NCBI GenBank assembly: GCA_014529385.2
Contig: CM043942.1
Span: forward strand, 112,626,141-112,690,140
DNA from: Adiantum capillus-veneris
Taxonomy: Eukaryota; Streptophyta; Polypodiopsida; Polypodiales; Pteridaceae
Length of the DNA: 64,000 nt
Reading direction: 5' to 3'
A program made the position numbers and the translations under genes. Shown here piece by piece: positions 22,422-33,481 of the stretch (positions are counted from its first letter, which is position 1; every line of letters starts with the position of its first letter). The notes under the pieces are model-generated. The model did no database searches. It was given only the letters and a program-made list of their open reading frames with translations, and was not told the origin of the DNA.

Positions 22422-22718
22422 TTAAATGCTAAACTCATCCATATTTTTCACATCGTCTATTTCATAGTGCCTTCCGTATTTGTCGACGACAATGACATCT
22501 TGACCTGACCTTCTACATTTGGCATTGTGAATTTCCGGTGGTCTCTCCTCCTCCGGCTCGGCATCTTCCAATGCTTCTTGAAATTCCACTTGGGCTCCTG
22601 AAAAGGACACTGCTTCTTGTAAAACTGGAATTCTTAATCCCACTCTTGAAGAGATAGGTTCTCTTTGTTGAGTTTGAACTCCCCCCATCCAAGAGGGTTC
22701 CATATCTGATGTTGGCAT
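22422..22718 (-). CDS. Element G fragment, 98 aa, gag-N-terminal-like
   Basis: Unrecognised overall. Its C-terminal part, SGQDVIVVDKYGRHYEIDDV, resembles the leader-proximal gag ORF of element F (RKDIVFVNRYGREYQRI), which is why I place G with the E/F lineage. It is acidic in the middle (EDAEPEEERPPE). The next frame begins immediately upstream with an adjoining stop, so the two were probably one frame. Confidence 0.4.
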   Translation of the reverse strand: MPTSDMEPSWMGGVQTQQREPISSRVGLRIPVLQEAVSFSGAQVEFQEALEDAEPEEERPPEIHNAKCRRSGQDVIVVDKYGRHYEIDDVKNMDEFSI

Positions 22719-22994
22719 CTATTTAATGCATGATGATATGACTTCTTGTGCTTTGTTAAGTAGCTCTTGAGACCGAGCTAGTTCTTTTTGAAGTTGTGCT
22801 ATCTTCATAGCTGATACTTCCAGCGTATTCCCTATTTGTGCAACTTGGTGTGTTTGTGCTTTGTCTTGTGCTGGTGTGGTGCATGAGACTTGTGCCGTGT
22901 CTTTCCATGTTGTGCCTTGTGTTGTGCCACTCATTTGGGCATTGACAATTGTAGTTGTTAACTCTTCTAGCTGCGTATCAAGAGGTAAAGCCAT
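22719..22994 (-). CDS. Element G fragment, 91 aa, predicted coiled coil
   Basis: The N-terminal half is Thr/Gln/Ala-rich. The C-terminal half (QIGNTLEVSAMKIAQLQKEL, then ARSQELLNKAQEVI) has heptad-like spacing of I/L/V and should form a coiled coil, a feature common near the N-terminus of gag-like proteins. It abuts the 98-aa fragment in the same orientation. No known family. Confidence 0.35.
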   Translation of the reverse strand: MALPLDTQLEELTTTIVNAQMSGTTQGTTWKDTAQVSCTTPAQDKAQTHQVAQIGNTLEVSAMKIAQLQKELARSQELLNKAQEVISSCIK

Positions 22995-23206
22995 GACTAG
23001 ATGATAAACATTACCACCTTCAGATTTGTAGTCTTCCCCTATTGATCCAAATATTTTAGCTACAAAATATTGGTTACTCTATGCAAGAACTTCATGGTTT
23101 GTGGAAACTTTGTAGTAGCGACCGTCTTCATCTACATAGAGGGTACCAATTTTCCGTTTCCCATCTTGAGCTTTGTACAGAAAATACTTGGAGGATATGC
23201 GTAGAG

Positions 23207-23398
23207 TTATGTAAGTTGATCCTTGTACAACATTTCTATCTCATTGTTGTCGATGTATTTTCCGTGCCTCATGTAAATTGATCCCAAACAGTGTTCCACG
23301 AAATCTGGATGTGGGTGTAGTACATTCTTCGCTAGTTCTACTTCCACATATTGAGATGTCCGAGTTTCCTTTGTATCTTTCTTTGTCTTGATGTACAA
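23207..23398 (-). pseudogene. Element G fragment, 63 aa
   Basis: Contains SQYVEVELAKNVLHPHPDFV and SIYMRHGKYIDNNEIEMLY. No family recognised. The frame is bounded by stops; a short readable stretch (DHYKGLPCYEDVSRNL) lies just upstream in the same reading. Interpreted as part of the broken G polyprotein. Confidence 0.3.
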
Positions 23399-23578
23399 AT
23401 TCCGACTGACATCCTCATAGCATGGCAGTCCTTTGTAGTGGTCAATCAGATAGATTCAAATTTGCTCTCTTGTAATTTTTGTGGATGTACTTGAAGCTTT
23501 GTCTCCGGCTGGTCTGATTCCTTTGAGACGCCATTGCTTTCATCTTGACTCCTTTGTTTTACCTATTCAGTGATAGCT

Positions 23579-24098
23579 CTAATTACTTGCCTCAATGCTA
23601 ATAAAAATTATTAGCACTTTTACTTCATCTCTTCTTTTTGTTACACTAGCCCCTTTTTTGGAGAGGTCTAGTGCAACTGCCACTACTTTCTCTGTGATTA
23701 TAATCATAGTGTCCAGCTTGCCCTGCATATCCGTAACTCTGGCCACTCCATCTTCTTTGATTGTAGTCACAAATTCCCATACTCTTTTTATGTCAATTCC
23801 AGCTGGCACAGCTTCAAAATAGTTATGGAGATCTATTTTCTCCAGGTACTCTGCCATTTTGCTTTAGACAAACTCATTGAGATCCCGCAGTAGCATGGGT
23901 AGCTCTATTACATTTCCTTCGGTATCTTTGAACACACCTTGGTAGATCTTTAGATCATTAGACTCTAGCAAGTCCTCTTGAGTCCACGTGATGGTTGGAT
24001 TGTAGAGTTCCTTCTGGGATGACAAACGGCTCCACCTCTTCCAAATAGTCTTTCATGGTCATGCTCTTCTTTTTTGTAGGTGATTTTGCAGCTGCCAT
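23579..24098 (-). pseudogene. Element G N-terminal region
   Basis: Starts at ATG 24098 (MAAAKSPTKKKSMTMKDY), shifts frame within ~30 codons, continues as WTQEDLLESNDLKIYQGVF and ELPMLLRDLNEFV, then a stop, and resumes as MAEYLEKIDLHNYFEAVP through GKLDTMIIITEKVVAVALDL to 23579. The segment looks like one helical protein broken by a frameshift and a stop. It directly follows, in minus reading, the palindrome array at 24170-24884. Function unknown. Confidence 0.4.
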
Positions 24099-24169
24099 AG
24101 ATCCTGTTGCACTCAGTAGTCCGAAATTAGCATTTTTTCCATATCAGCTAAGAAACTGAGTTTTAACTA

Positions 24170-24884
24170 TCCAAATGACTTGAAATTGAAAATAAAACTT
24201 AAAAGGAACTTGGGAAACTATGCATGTGCTCATAGTGTCATTCAGGCCAAAATTTATCATTTAGACATTCTACGCGTAGGATGTCTTTTTCATCAGTTTT
24301 TGGTGAAACTTGGCAGGCTAGTGGCCCTTGGCCTGTGCAACATGGCTATGTGATTGGAATTGGGTTTGGGCATCAAAATGTGCATTTTTGGGCAGATTCA
24401 GCCTTTAGGCTCACAAATTGGGTAGGATGACCACAAAGGGTGGCAGTTGATATCCAAATGGGTTGAAATTTGATATATGGGCTCCTTGCACCATGGTAAT
24501 GGCTTCCATGATGTCACTTCTTGCACAGAAGGTCAAAATCATGCTGGAGATATCCTACGCGTAGGATGTCTATTTCATCAAAATAGCTTGAGATTTGTTA
24601 TGTGGGTAGCTCTTGGCCTGTGGAGTATGGCCCTGCTCTTGGAGTTTGATTGGACAAGAATTGATGTTGGTAAGACCATGTGTAGTGTTTTTGGACTCAA
24701 AAAGGTGTATCTTGGAGGTGTTGGGATAAAAAATGATTAGAATGGCTTGAAACTTGATATATGTGCTCTTGAAGGTGATATGAATAGATCTGGAATTGAA
24801 AAACACCCTCTGTAGACCAAAAATGTCATTTAGACATACTACGCGTAGGATGTCTACTTCATCATCGACCAGACATACTACGCG
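24170..24884. repeat. ~284-bp repeat array with palindromes, left of the F LTR
   Basis: Three 22-bp palindromes with core CCTACGCGTAGG or one-base variants lie at 24264-24285, 24549-24570 and 24833-24854 (spacing 285 and 284 bp), plus a half site at 24872-24884. Conserved flanks include GAAA-TTGATATATG about 90 bp left and TCTTGGCC or CCTTGGCC to the right of a palindrome. The array resembles the leader array of F (25754-26619) but lies outside the F LTR; it may be the leader of the opposite-facing element G. Confidence 0.7.
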
Positions 24885-25223
24885 TTTTCTACACGGAGGG
24901 TTTTGGGTTAGGATTTGTGGTCAAAGACCTAAGGGATAGCGGCCTTCTAGTGTGTGTAGGACTTCCCTTGAGTTTTGTGAAGTTTCGAGATCGTCTAATG
25001 GGCTTTTGGCTTGCTGTAGCATCATAGCAGACTCTCACATTCACAAAACCGATGGCATGTAGATTTGATATCTCTGTAGGAAGTAGTCATTAGTCGGTCG
25101 AGTAGAGGTTGACACCCTTTGCTTGCTTCCACGCGCCTGGGGATCGAGCTTCGTCCTTAGCTGACAAATCTTGTTAGGTGAGTTCTCACTGTGCTAACGT
25201 CCGTTGCGGCATATCCGCCAACA
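24872..25223 (+). repeat. 5' LTR (3' part) of element F
   Basis: The end is set by CCGCCAACA just before a primer site. The extent is supported by the inverted copy at 7464-7822. The true LTR start is not established; the segment may be only the right part of a longer LTR. Confidence 0.6.
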
Positions 25224-25224
25224 T

Positions 25225-25242
25225 TGGTGCCGCTGTCAGGGA
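25225..25242 (+). promoter_or_regulatory. Primer-binding site of element F
   Basis: TGGTGCCGCTGTCAGGGA directly after the LTR end. It resembles the tRNA-Asp type site known from plant gypsy elements (TGGCGCCGTTGCCGGGGA) and is a variant of the E site at 37077. Confidence 0.7.
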
Positions 25243-27042
25243 CGAAAACCTTAGGTAGGTGACCGAGACTAGTCCTTGAGGATAGGGATTCTTTGGCTTG
25301 CCAAGAGTCTCCTTTTACATTTAGATAAGATCAGAGGGTGGAGGACTCTCTAGGTCTTAGAGGGAGTCTTGGGAGTGTGTGTTTAGCCTAGATCCTTCGA
25401 CTTAGGTAGACTTAGGTAGCTTTCAGTTAAGTTGTGGTGTAGATAGTAGGAGTTGGAGTGGTAGAAGCGTCAAGAGGAGAGCTTGAGAGTCCAGAGAGGC
25501 CAGGAAGCAACCAACACCATTATCACCATTTCACATTATGAGTAGGAGTAGATTAAGTAGGACATCATGAGTCAGGATCTAGAGCACTTCATGCATGTAT
25601 AATTGCTTGTTAGATTCATCACAAGGTTGTAAAACACGCAAAAGTGTGTTTGAAAGCTGAAGTGAAGTCCAAAAGTTACTGTGAGTGTTTGTGATAGAGC
25701 TGCAGAGCATCAAGAGCATTTTTGTCAGGAAAAATTTTAATTTTAAGCCAAGAGACATCCTACGCGTAGGATGTCTACAGGCTAATCTGGTGGGAATTTT
25801 GGAATTTTGAGTTGACCAGTGTCTCCAGAAAGTAGGTTTTATCCTATTTTCACCTAGAAAGTGGAAATTTGACCATATCTTGACAAGATAAGGCCAGATA
25901 GACAAAAATTTCCAAACATCCTACCCAAATTGTGCCAAGGCATTATTTTAAGACCAAAACCATAGGATGACTGCATGAGCATGATCTGCATGATATATTG
26001 AGTGACTGAGAGAGGTTTCATCTCATTTGGGTGAGAAAATTAGGTTCTAAGCATACTTTAGCACTTTTGACTGAAAAAGGCTAGAACAGCTAAAATTGGG
26101 GACTTTTGAAATCCAAACCAAAATCTAAGCATACCACTAGGTTGCTGACATCAAGGGGAAACTGTGGGTCAAGTCTGGGGTCAAACAAACCAAAAAAGAC
26201 ATCTTACACGTAGGATGTCATCTGTGTGATTTTGCACTCCAAACTCAGTTTTGAGCATACCAAAGTGATCAGCACCTCAAGAGGATTTTGTGCTGTTCAT
26301 TTGAAGCCATTCTAAGCAAAAAGACATGCTACGCGTAGGATGTCTTTTGCATGAAATTAGAGCTAGAAACTGACTATGGGCATAGCAGGGTGTTGTATAG
26401 CCTAAGGCAAGCCTCATAGTCAATTTTGGTCCAAATTGGAGTTGATTTGACTAATCATACCAACATCAGGCTGTCGAAACAGATTTCTGATCCATTGACC
26501 AGCTTATAGGTGTCCAAATCAAAAAGTAAAAATAGCTGTGGACTCAGAACATCAAGGGGAATCCATAGTGCAAAAATCCAGACAAAACAGAGTAGGAGAC
26601 ATCCCACGCATAGGATGTCTACTGGGGCTTAGTGAAGAGAAAATTTGACTGAGCTTATACAGTGAGGTTCCATTTGACTTAAGGATTCCAGAACTTCTTT
26701 CAGAAGTGAATTTGGATCTTGTTTGACCTTTTGACGGAGCAAAGACATAATTTAGACTTTTCATGTAAATTGACCAACATCCGAGGGAAGTACAGTTCCA
26801 GATTAGCAGACCTAATCTAGAACATCAGTAGTGTATAAAATGCAGTAGTGGTTGAGGTTAACTCTCCAGTTATACCAATCATTACTAAGATCACCTCTAG
26901 CGGTTAAATGCTTTGATTCAATTTTGCCGAAATTAAACGCTTGTGTACAGGCATATTCAGCAGCAAAGCAAGAAGTTGTGCGGAAACTGATCCTTTGCCA
27001 GGTGAGTGGTTGGATTTGTAATAAATTGCATTGCTAAGTTTG
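25243..27042 (+). repeat. Element F leader with dispersed 22-bp palindromes
   Basis: An 1.8-kb untranslated leader between primer site and gag. Palindromes with core CCTACGCGTAGG (or one- to two-base variants) lie at 25754-25775, 26198-26219, 26324-26345 and 26598-26619. Intervals are 444, 126 and 274 bp. Units share flanking phrases such as ATCAAGGGGAA before and GAGCATACCA after. No coding potential. A donor-like GCCAG/GTGAGT is at 26996-27006. Confidence 0.75.
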
Positions 27043-27942
27043 ATGAATTTAAGATCAGGAAGATACATTTTTAGAGACCAAAAGGTGGCAGGTGATCAAG
27101 GTAGCTTAGTGTCCACCGAGGAGAGTGTAACTCAGGCAAGGCTAGATCCATTAGCACCGATTATTCAGGAGGATAGTGATACTGATACTTCATCAGACAA
27201 ATCTTTCTTCATGATGGGTAGTCAACAGCCAGGAGGTTTCACCTATGATGGACCAATGCCAAGGGGAAGCACCTCCCTAAATCCTTTGAATGATTCCAAG
27301 TTCACTGTAATCTTCTTAGAAGGAACAAACTCAAGGGGAGCCCTAGTTTATTCTGACTATCGAGGATGCAAGTGTATTTGTATTGAAGAAAGGCCGGCTC
27401 AGAGACTGGAGATAATTCGAGTCTATGATGATGAAGATAGATTTCGAGACGAAAAGGGGAACCACTATCTGATAGTTAGTAACCCTGCGGATTACAACAG
27501 ATATGGAGATAACGTGGCGAAAGGAAAATGGGTTTGAGAAACTCAAGAACTGCCTCCAAACATTGATCGACCTGGAGCGATTTTTATGTATGATAAGAAA
27601 ACAACCACGGTTTCAACTTATAATGAGAATGTGGGAATTTACAAGCATGAGAGCGAGGGAATAGTTTCTTACTTTTGTTGCAAAGAACCATACCCAAACG
27701 AGTTAAGCAAAGACAAGGTTCTTTACTTATTCTCTTATGAAATTGCTATGCGGAAGGATATCGTTTTTGTTAATAGGTACGGGCGAGAATACCAACGTAT
27801 TCTTCCAGAGGAGGTAGAAAAGGCAACAGTTCCAGGAGAATCAACATATGCCCCCGATGAAGTGCCAAGAGCCACCTACACCCCTAGAAAGTCAACAAAT
27901 CCCTTTTCAGAGGAGTATGACGCGACCTCACATTCTACCTGA
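27043..27942 (+). pseudogene. Element F gag N-terminal region, one in-frame stop
   Basis: Starts at ATG 27043 with MNLRSGR, a start shared with element E (39060) and familiar from plant gypsy gag. One frame runs to 27942, interrupted only by TGA at 27535-27537. Features: acidic segment IIQEDSDTDTSSDKS, GRGA-like LEGTNSRGALVYSDYRG, and a repeat-like pair NHYLIVSNPADYNRYGDN and DIVFVNRYGREYQRI. No enzyme motif. It precedes the capsid-like region, which resumes in another frame near 28155. Confidence 0.65.
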
Positions 27943-28154
27943 CCACCGTAGATATTCAACAACCAAAACCAACCAGCAACTCAGCCATCATTGCAGGCAT
28001 GGTTTCGACAAAGTGCAACATTAGAGCAAGACCAAAACCGAGATGGTTATCAAGCCGCACGAGGGCTAAGGGATTTACAAGAACCACCACTCTATTCACG
28101 GTATCAAGGAGAGAGTAAGGCAAAGACTCAAGGGTCAACAGAGCCTGGAAGTAG

Positions 28155-28868
28155 AATGAGTTAGGAGAGATGAACCAGCTCTAGCAAGAACTGTTAGAAA
28201 TTATGGCTTAGGAGCACCACTGGGAGAGGAACCCGGCCACTACATAAGACCAGAGGAGGTATATCGACTAGGACGTGGAGATCCAATGATGAGATTTGTA
28301 GACCATCGTAGAATTAGACCTTCTCAAGTGAAAAAATGGTTAAACAAGAAATACACGGGAAATAGGGATCCTAGAGATCATGTAGCAGCCTTTGTGCATG
28401 TAATTAGAGCGGAAGAGGTGTTAGACTTCCCTACCCAATTTGCAGGGTTTGGACTAACCCTAGAGGATGACGCTGCTACTTGGTTTGACTATGTGGAGCG
28501 TAGAGACTTTGAGTCTATGGAGGAGGTGTTTGACGAGTTTATCGAAGAATTCTCACAAAGGGGGATAGCTCATAATACAGTTTCACAAATCCATAAATTC
28601 AAACAGAAAGACAGGGAATCTGTGCAAAAGGCAGCCCTATGACTAAAAAGATATGTTAAGTTCTGCCCTGTGGAAGAACTGCCAACTCAATCTAGACTTA
28701 TGCTTATATTTATCCAAGGACTAAGGAATGTAGATCTCTAGAAGGACTTACATATGAAGAGGAGCACGACGTTAAATGAGTTAACTAAGGAAGCTCTTTA
28801 CCTTGTGGAAAATTGTGCGGTCTACAAAGAGGGTGAGTTCAAGGATCTTGATGACGATTCATCCTCAC
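28155..28868 (+). pseudogene. Element F gag capsid region
   Basis: The reading runs YIRPEEVYRLGRGDPMMRFV, then VKKWLNKKYTGNRDPRDHVA, FGLTLEDDAATWFDYVERRD and EEVFDEFIEEFSQRGIAHNT, which is the retrotrans_gag capsid pattern (W-F core, then a long amphipathic helix). Stops interrupt at 28640-28642, about 28739 and 28871. The matching region of E is 40030-40500. It would form the particle shell. Confidence 0.7.
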
Positions 28869-29892
28869 AATAAAGTGGAAGAAATTCTTCTAAGACAACA
28901 CCGAAAGGAGAAGTAGCTGTAAACCAGGAGCAGCTTGTAGAGGAAGTGCTAAAAAAAATTAACCTGTATACTAAACCACAAGCTAAACAGCCAAAATGGT
29001 GTGCTATTGAACAAAAATGGACAAACCATGGGACGGAGGAATGTTATTATAACAAGGGATATGTGAGAGAGAGACCTTAGCTCCCCAAGCTCAGGTAGCA
29101 TCTCCTCAAATTCCACCGATGCCTAGGTATCAAGGAGGCAACCTACCAGGACCTGTAGGTGTAGAAAGACCACAACCAGTGTTGGGGCAACAACCACCCC
29201 TACCAGGATTACGACCAGTCGGCATGAGATACATACCAACAGTAACCGAATCAAAAGAGAAGGCTTTGGTGCCTATGCATTCATATTACAAAGATCCCAA
29301 TGGATAGGCAGCAAATTCCGCCTATTATGCATCGGAAGAACCCTCAATGCCAGAACCGTGGAGCATGATGGGAGGTACATGACCACCAACCTCTGCACAG
29401 GCAGCAGGAGAAGGAAGATATAGCTTGGATAAAGGAACATTGTTGTTCATAGCCAACGGAGGCATGGGAGGGCAGAGACATGCATACCAACGAAGAGGAG
29501 CTCAAGGAGCACCTCAACAGCCTAAAGGACCCTGCTACAAGTGTCGCGGAGACCATTGGCTAAGAGACTGTCCTCATGATGAAATCATTAGAGTGAACGC
29601 ATATTGCACCGAGTGTGGAGTTACTCATTTGATTCTTGATTGCCCTAAGAACCTGAGAAAAGGAGCAAAAACTACCTTGAACATACTGGAAGCATTGCCT
29701 TCTAGTGGAGGGTCAAAAAACGAGACAATCATACCTATTCAGACAGTGACGCGAGCCCAAGCTCAAAGAATGACGAACGAACCCATAATTGAAGAGCCAA
29801 AAACTGATGCCCCAAGTTCAGAAATGAAAAATCAGAGAAGCACTTGGAAAGCTAGAAAGGTGCGTATGAAAGCCAGGAGAGAGCGAGAGTAA
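28869..29892 (+). pseudogene. Element F nucleocapsid region with zinc-binding motifs
   Basis: Three metal-binding-like motifs in order: KWCAIEQKWTNHGTEECYY (a C-x8-H-x4-C cluster shared with E as KWCVIKGKWTNHETNKCYY), CYKCRGDHWLRDC and CTECGVTHLILDC. Both knuckles have three residues, not four, between the second Cys and His. A proline/glutamine-rich stretch lies between. Several stops break the frame (about 29079, 29306, 29381). Expected role: RNA packaging. The frame ends at TAA 29890-29892. Confidence 0.65.
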
Positions 29893-30819
29893 ACGGCTCT
29901 ATTCGAGGAGTTAAAACACACAAAGGATATATTAGAGCGGTTAGATAGCCTAAGCTCACACACTGCAGCAACCATAGCACCCAAGGAAATAGCAGAACCT
30001 AAAAGTGCAGGATCAGGAGGATCAGTACTGGCAGACAAGGTAAACGATCAGTTAGATGCAATTTTAAAAGCTTACGAAGCCAGCCTCAAAAAGAACCAAA
30101 CCCAAGAGCAAAGATGGATGACTTATCCATATGCTGAAATAGAAAAACAGAGGTTGGAAATGTGTAGAATGATGATTGAAAGAGCTCAATCTTTGATAGA
30201 AAACCCGCTTGGTAAACCTGCAAATCGGCATGAAGTACCAGCTCCCACCCCTATCAAACCAACTTTAGAGGAACAAGTAGAAATGAAGGAAAGACTCACT
30301 AATGCCTATGAGTCTAGGAGAAAGCCTATCATAGTGCCAAATACAACAGATGAGGCAAGTGACAGGTTCCAGCCTAAAACATTGGCAGAAATGGGTCAGG
30401 ATTGTAACGGTCTAGATGATCTGTGGAAGCAAATCTGTGAGGCCAACGAAGCGAGCAGGGTGAGTTACCACATGAACAGCACAAGAAGAGATAAAAATGA
30501 GATCTTACCTCCCATTGAAGAATTTGAGGCAAGATCACAAATGAACTTTGATATACATTCACAAGGGGGAGACCAGGGATCAATTGGTTCGGGGCACAAC
30601 CAACCAGACTCGCTCAAAACTCTACCCTCTTACCTAGGAGAGTATGAAACCAAGTCTGAGGTGAGAGCAATCCCATCTCAAAGACTTTCTTCTAATAGAG
30701 TGATGGATTCACAACGGCTGATTGAGTTATTTTCCACCCCGGTGGCATGCACAATCACATTAGTTGAACTCCTAAGGTTACGACCAAACATGTGGACCAC
30801 AATAGGCAAATGCCTATAA
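29893..30819 (+). pseudogene. Element F helical linker before protease
   Basis: A charged, probably coiled-coil region (LFEELKHTKDILERLDSL, then ADKVNDQLDAILKAYEASLK, YAEIEKQRLEMCRMMIERAQ) followed by a conserved segment SLKTLPSYLGEY, VACTITLVELLRLRPNMW. Element E has the same block (SLKTLPSYLGYN, QCTLTLGEVLKIRPYLW at 42027-42383), so it belongs to the polyprotein. No enzyme motif. Frame stop at 30817-30819. Confidence 0.55.
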
Positions 30820-31791
30820 AAATTTGGAGTGAAAGACCCCACCTCGAAGCTTTAGGAAGGGATCAGAGAGTTGGACAGGCCTCAACTAAACACTAGGCCA
30901 GTACCTTTAAACAAGGTTGGATAGTATTGCGAGGGAGAAGATGGAAATACCACCCTACTAGTAGAATTCCAAGGAGTAGTTTCCAAAGCTATTCTTGACA
31001 GTGGAGCAGGAATCGCTATCGCCACCAAGGAAATCTGGAAAAAATGGGGAAAACTAGCTTTGAGAGCTACCAGAATGAAATTGCAATTGGGAGATGGCTT
31101 CATGGAGAAGCCTCTAGGACACTTAGAAAAAGTGATTGTCACCTCATGCGGAATCGAGTATGAGCATACATTTGCAATAGTCAATTTTGACAAAAAGAAC
31201 AATTACGAGATCATCTTGGGAAGACCATTCATGAGACAATTAAAGATGGTTCATGATTGGGGTTATGAACACATATACCTCAGACATGGCGAGACAACAA
31301 CCAAAATACACCTAAAAGACCATAATTACAAGGATGTGAACCAGACACTAGTGGAAGAGTTTGATTCAGCTACATTAGCAAGGTCGGAACTCCCAGCATG
31401 GTTAGGGCAACAAAAAGAGCTATGGATGTGCGGAGCTTCACATTGTGGGAGCTTAAAAAGAGAGGAATGCGTCTTAGAAAGAGCGATTGACGACAAGGAT
31501 TATATTTCGGAACCTTTTTCTGAAGATGCCTTGGAACCTCTGGAATGGGAACACATACTAGCAACATTGGATGCCTGTACCATTATAGATAGTCCAACAA
31601 TAAAATTTTGCGATAAGGATGGCTATGATGTGCTACCCTATTACATGGTAAGCATTATACCAATTGGAGATGAGTTTGTGGAACCACCAGAACAAGAAGA
31701 GTTTTATAACTCCTCTGAGCATCTAAAGGTAAATAACGATACAGATAAAGAATGTTCAGACAGCTCAAGCGAGCATGGGGAGAAAACATAG
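30820..31791 (+). pseudogene. Element F aspartic protease
   Basis: Active site AILDSGAGIAIAT, then MKLQLGDGFMEKPLGHLEKV, HTFAIVNFDKKNNYEIILG and RPFMRQLKMVHDWGYEHIYL: a complete retropepsin-like domain with canonical D-S-G-A. Stops at 30853-30855 and 30922-30924 lie upstream; from 31060 to 31791 the frame is open, ending in an acidic tail (NNDTDKECSDSSSEHGE). It would mature the gag-pol polyprotein. Confidence 0.8.
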
Positions 31792-32477
31792 AATATCAAG
31801 TTTTATGATTTTGACAATCAACACCCTAGACGCCATGAATGCTATAGGAGAAAATGAGCAGAAAACAAAGTGAGAGAGAACCTGATGCCAGGATCAAAGA
31901 TAAAACTCACTATCTAATGCGTGTCAAAGCAAAGGATTGTGTAAAAGATCAAATATCAGGAAGATTCTCAAAAATTCGAAGGGAAACAACGCGAGAGGAA
32001 ATAAAACAAGCACGAAAATCTAAAACAGAAACAAAATCACAAAAATCTCAAAAATTAAAAAAAGGAACAACAAAAGACCTAGAGTGGACCAAATTGGATC
32101 GTAAAAATAAATACCAAGAACTAAAACGGTCTTTACGAGAGGTATGGACTACTGAGGAAAAAAGTGATGATAACGAGGAGTCAGAAAAAGGAAACATGAA
32201 TGTACCATCCCACTATCGAAAATTCACCATCCAGGACAGAAAAATCATCATGACACCACAAGTCAAGGAAAGAACAAACCAGGAATCTTACGATGGGTTG
32301 GAAAATGCAAAACAAATAGACCTCGCTGAACCAAGTGAGAAGCCTCAGCCTGTCTATATAGAAACTGATCTAGAGCCTAAAGAAGAAGAACGGCTAACAC
32401 AACTTCTCAAGAAGTATAAAGATGTGTTTGCATGGTCCTACAAAGACCTCAAAGGAGTTGATCCATCGATATGCTAA
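31792..32477 (+). pseudogene. Element F protease-RT linker
   Basis: Very lysine-rich (IRRETTREEIKQARKSKTET and following) with the conserved block VPSHYRKFTIQDRKI and the RT lead-in LTQLLKKYKDVFAWSYKDL, GVDPSIC. In-frame TAA at 32475-32477. The same order is present in E (58691-59520). From 31854 this frame is the RT frame, so pol was continuous apart from point stops. Confidence 0.65.
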
Positions 32478-33445
32478 CATACAATTCCTTTGAAATCAGA
32501 TGCCAAACCTAGCAAACAACGTCCTTATACATATAATGACACATTTGCTAAACGAATCAAAGAGGAGATTGACAAGCTGATGGACGATGAATTCATCTAT
32601 GAAATCGAACATACAGATTGGGTGTCACCCACTGTGGTTGTCCTCAAAAAGAACGAAAAACTGCGAGTGTGTGTAGACCTCAAAAAGGTAAATGCAGCCA
32701 CCATAAGGGACAATTATTGCTTGCCGATCATAGAACATGTACTTGAGAGGGTGGCTGGAAAACGGGCTTATTCCTTTCTAGATGGATTTTCAGGATATAA
32801 CCAATTGGCAATTGCAATAGAGGATCAACACAAAACAGTGTTTGCCACAGAATGGGAAATATATGCGTATAGAGTTATGCCTTTTGGCTTAACTAATACC
32901 CCAACTACCTTTCAAAGGTTAATGACGCATGTGTTCAAAGAATACATGAGAATATTCTTATAAATATACATGGATGATCTTTGTGTACACTCTCTTCTAC
33001 GTGAGGAACATATTGACCATTTGCAAAAGGTATTTGAAAAATGCAAAACATATCGAATTTGTCTTAACCCGGAAAAGTGTATTTTTATGGTTAGGCAAGA
33101 CAGCATCTTAGGACACGTTGTCTCAAGAAATGGCATAACCACAGACCTAGACAAAATCAAAGTCATAGTAGACCTGCACAGGCCTACTAATGCGAAACAA
33201 GGACAATCCTTCATGGGACACTACGGATATTATCGAAGATTCATATATATGTATGCAGTCATCGCACAACCTCTGTATCGTTTGTTAGTCAGTTTCGACT
33301 GGACTGAGGAGTGTGAAACTTCATTCCAAACGCTGAAGGAAAACCTTGTATCAGCACATGTACTTAAAGCACCAGATTGAGAAAAAATATTCATGTTCAC
33401 ATTGATGCATCTGCATATGCAATCAGTAGTATTCTGGCTCAACCT

Positions 33446-33451
<6 letters not shown>
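32478..33451 (+). pseudogene. Element F reverse transcriptase and truncated RNase H
   Basis: RT motifs in order: EHTDWVSPTVVVLKKN, LRVCVDLKKVNAATI, FLDGFSGYNQLAIA, YRVMPFGLTNTPTTFQRLM and YMDDLCVHS (catalytic YMDD at 32967-32978), then ILGHVVSRNGI. Same frame as 31854 with stops at 32961-32963, two codons before YMDD, and 33378-33380. After a one-base shift RNase H begins (HVHIDASAYAISSILAQPG) with its first Asp present, but the element ends abruptly in a GA microsatellite at ~33452. The rest of RNase H, integrase and the 3' LTR are missing. Confidence 0.85.

Positions 33452-33481
<30 letters not shown>

Noticed and set aside
24264-26619. Palindrome series considered as a CRISPR array
   Set aside because: Spacing is hundreds of bases and irregular, spacers are repetitive, and the context is a plant retrotransposon leader.
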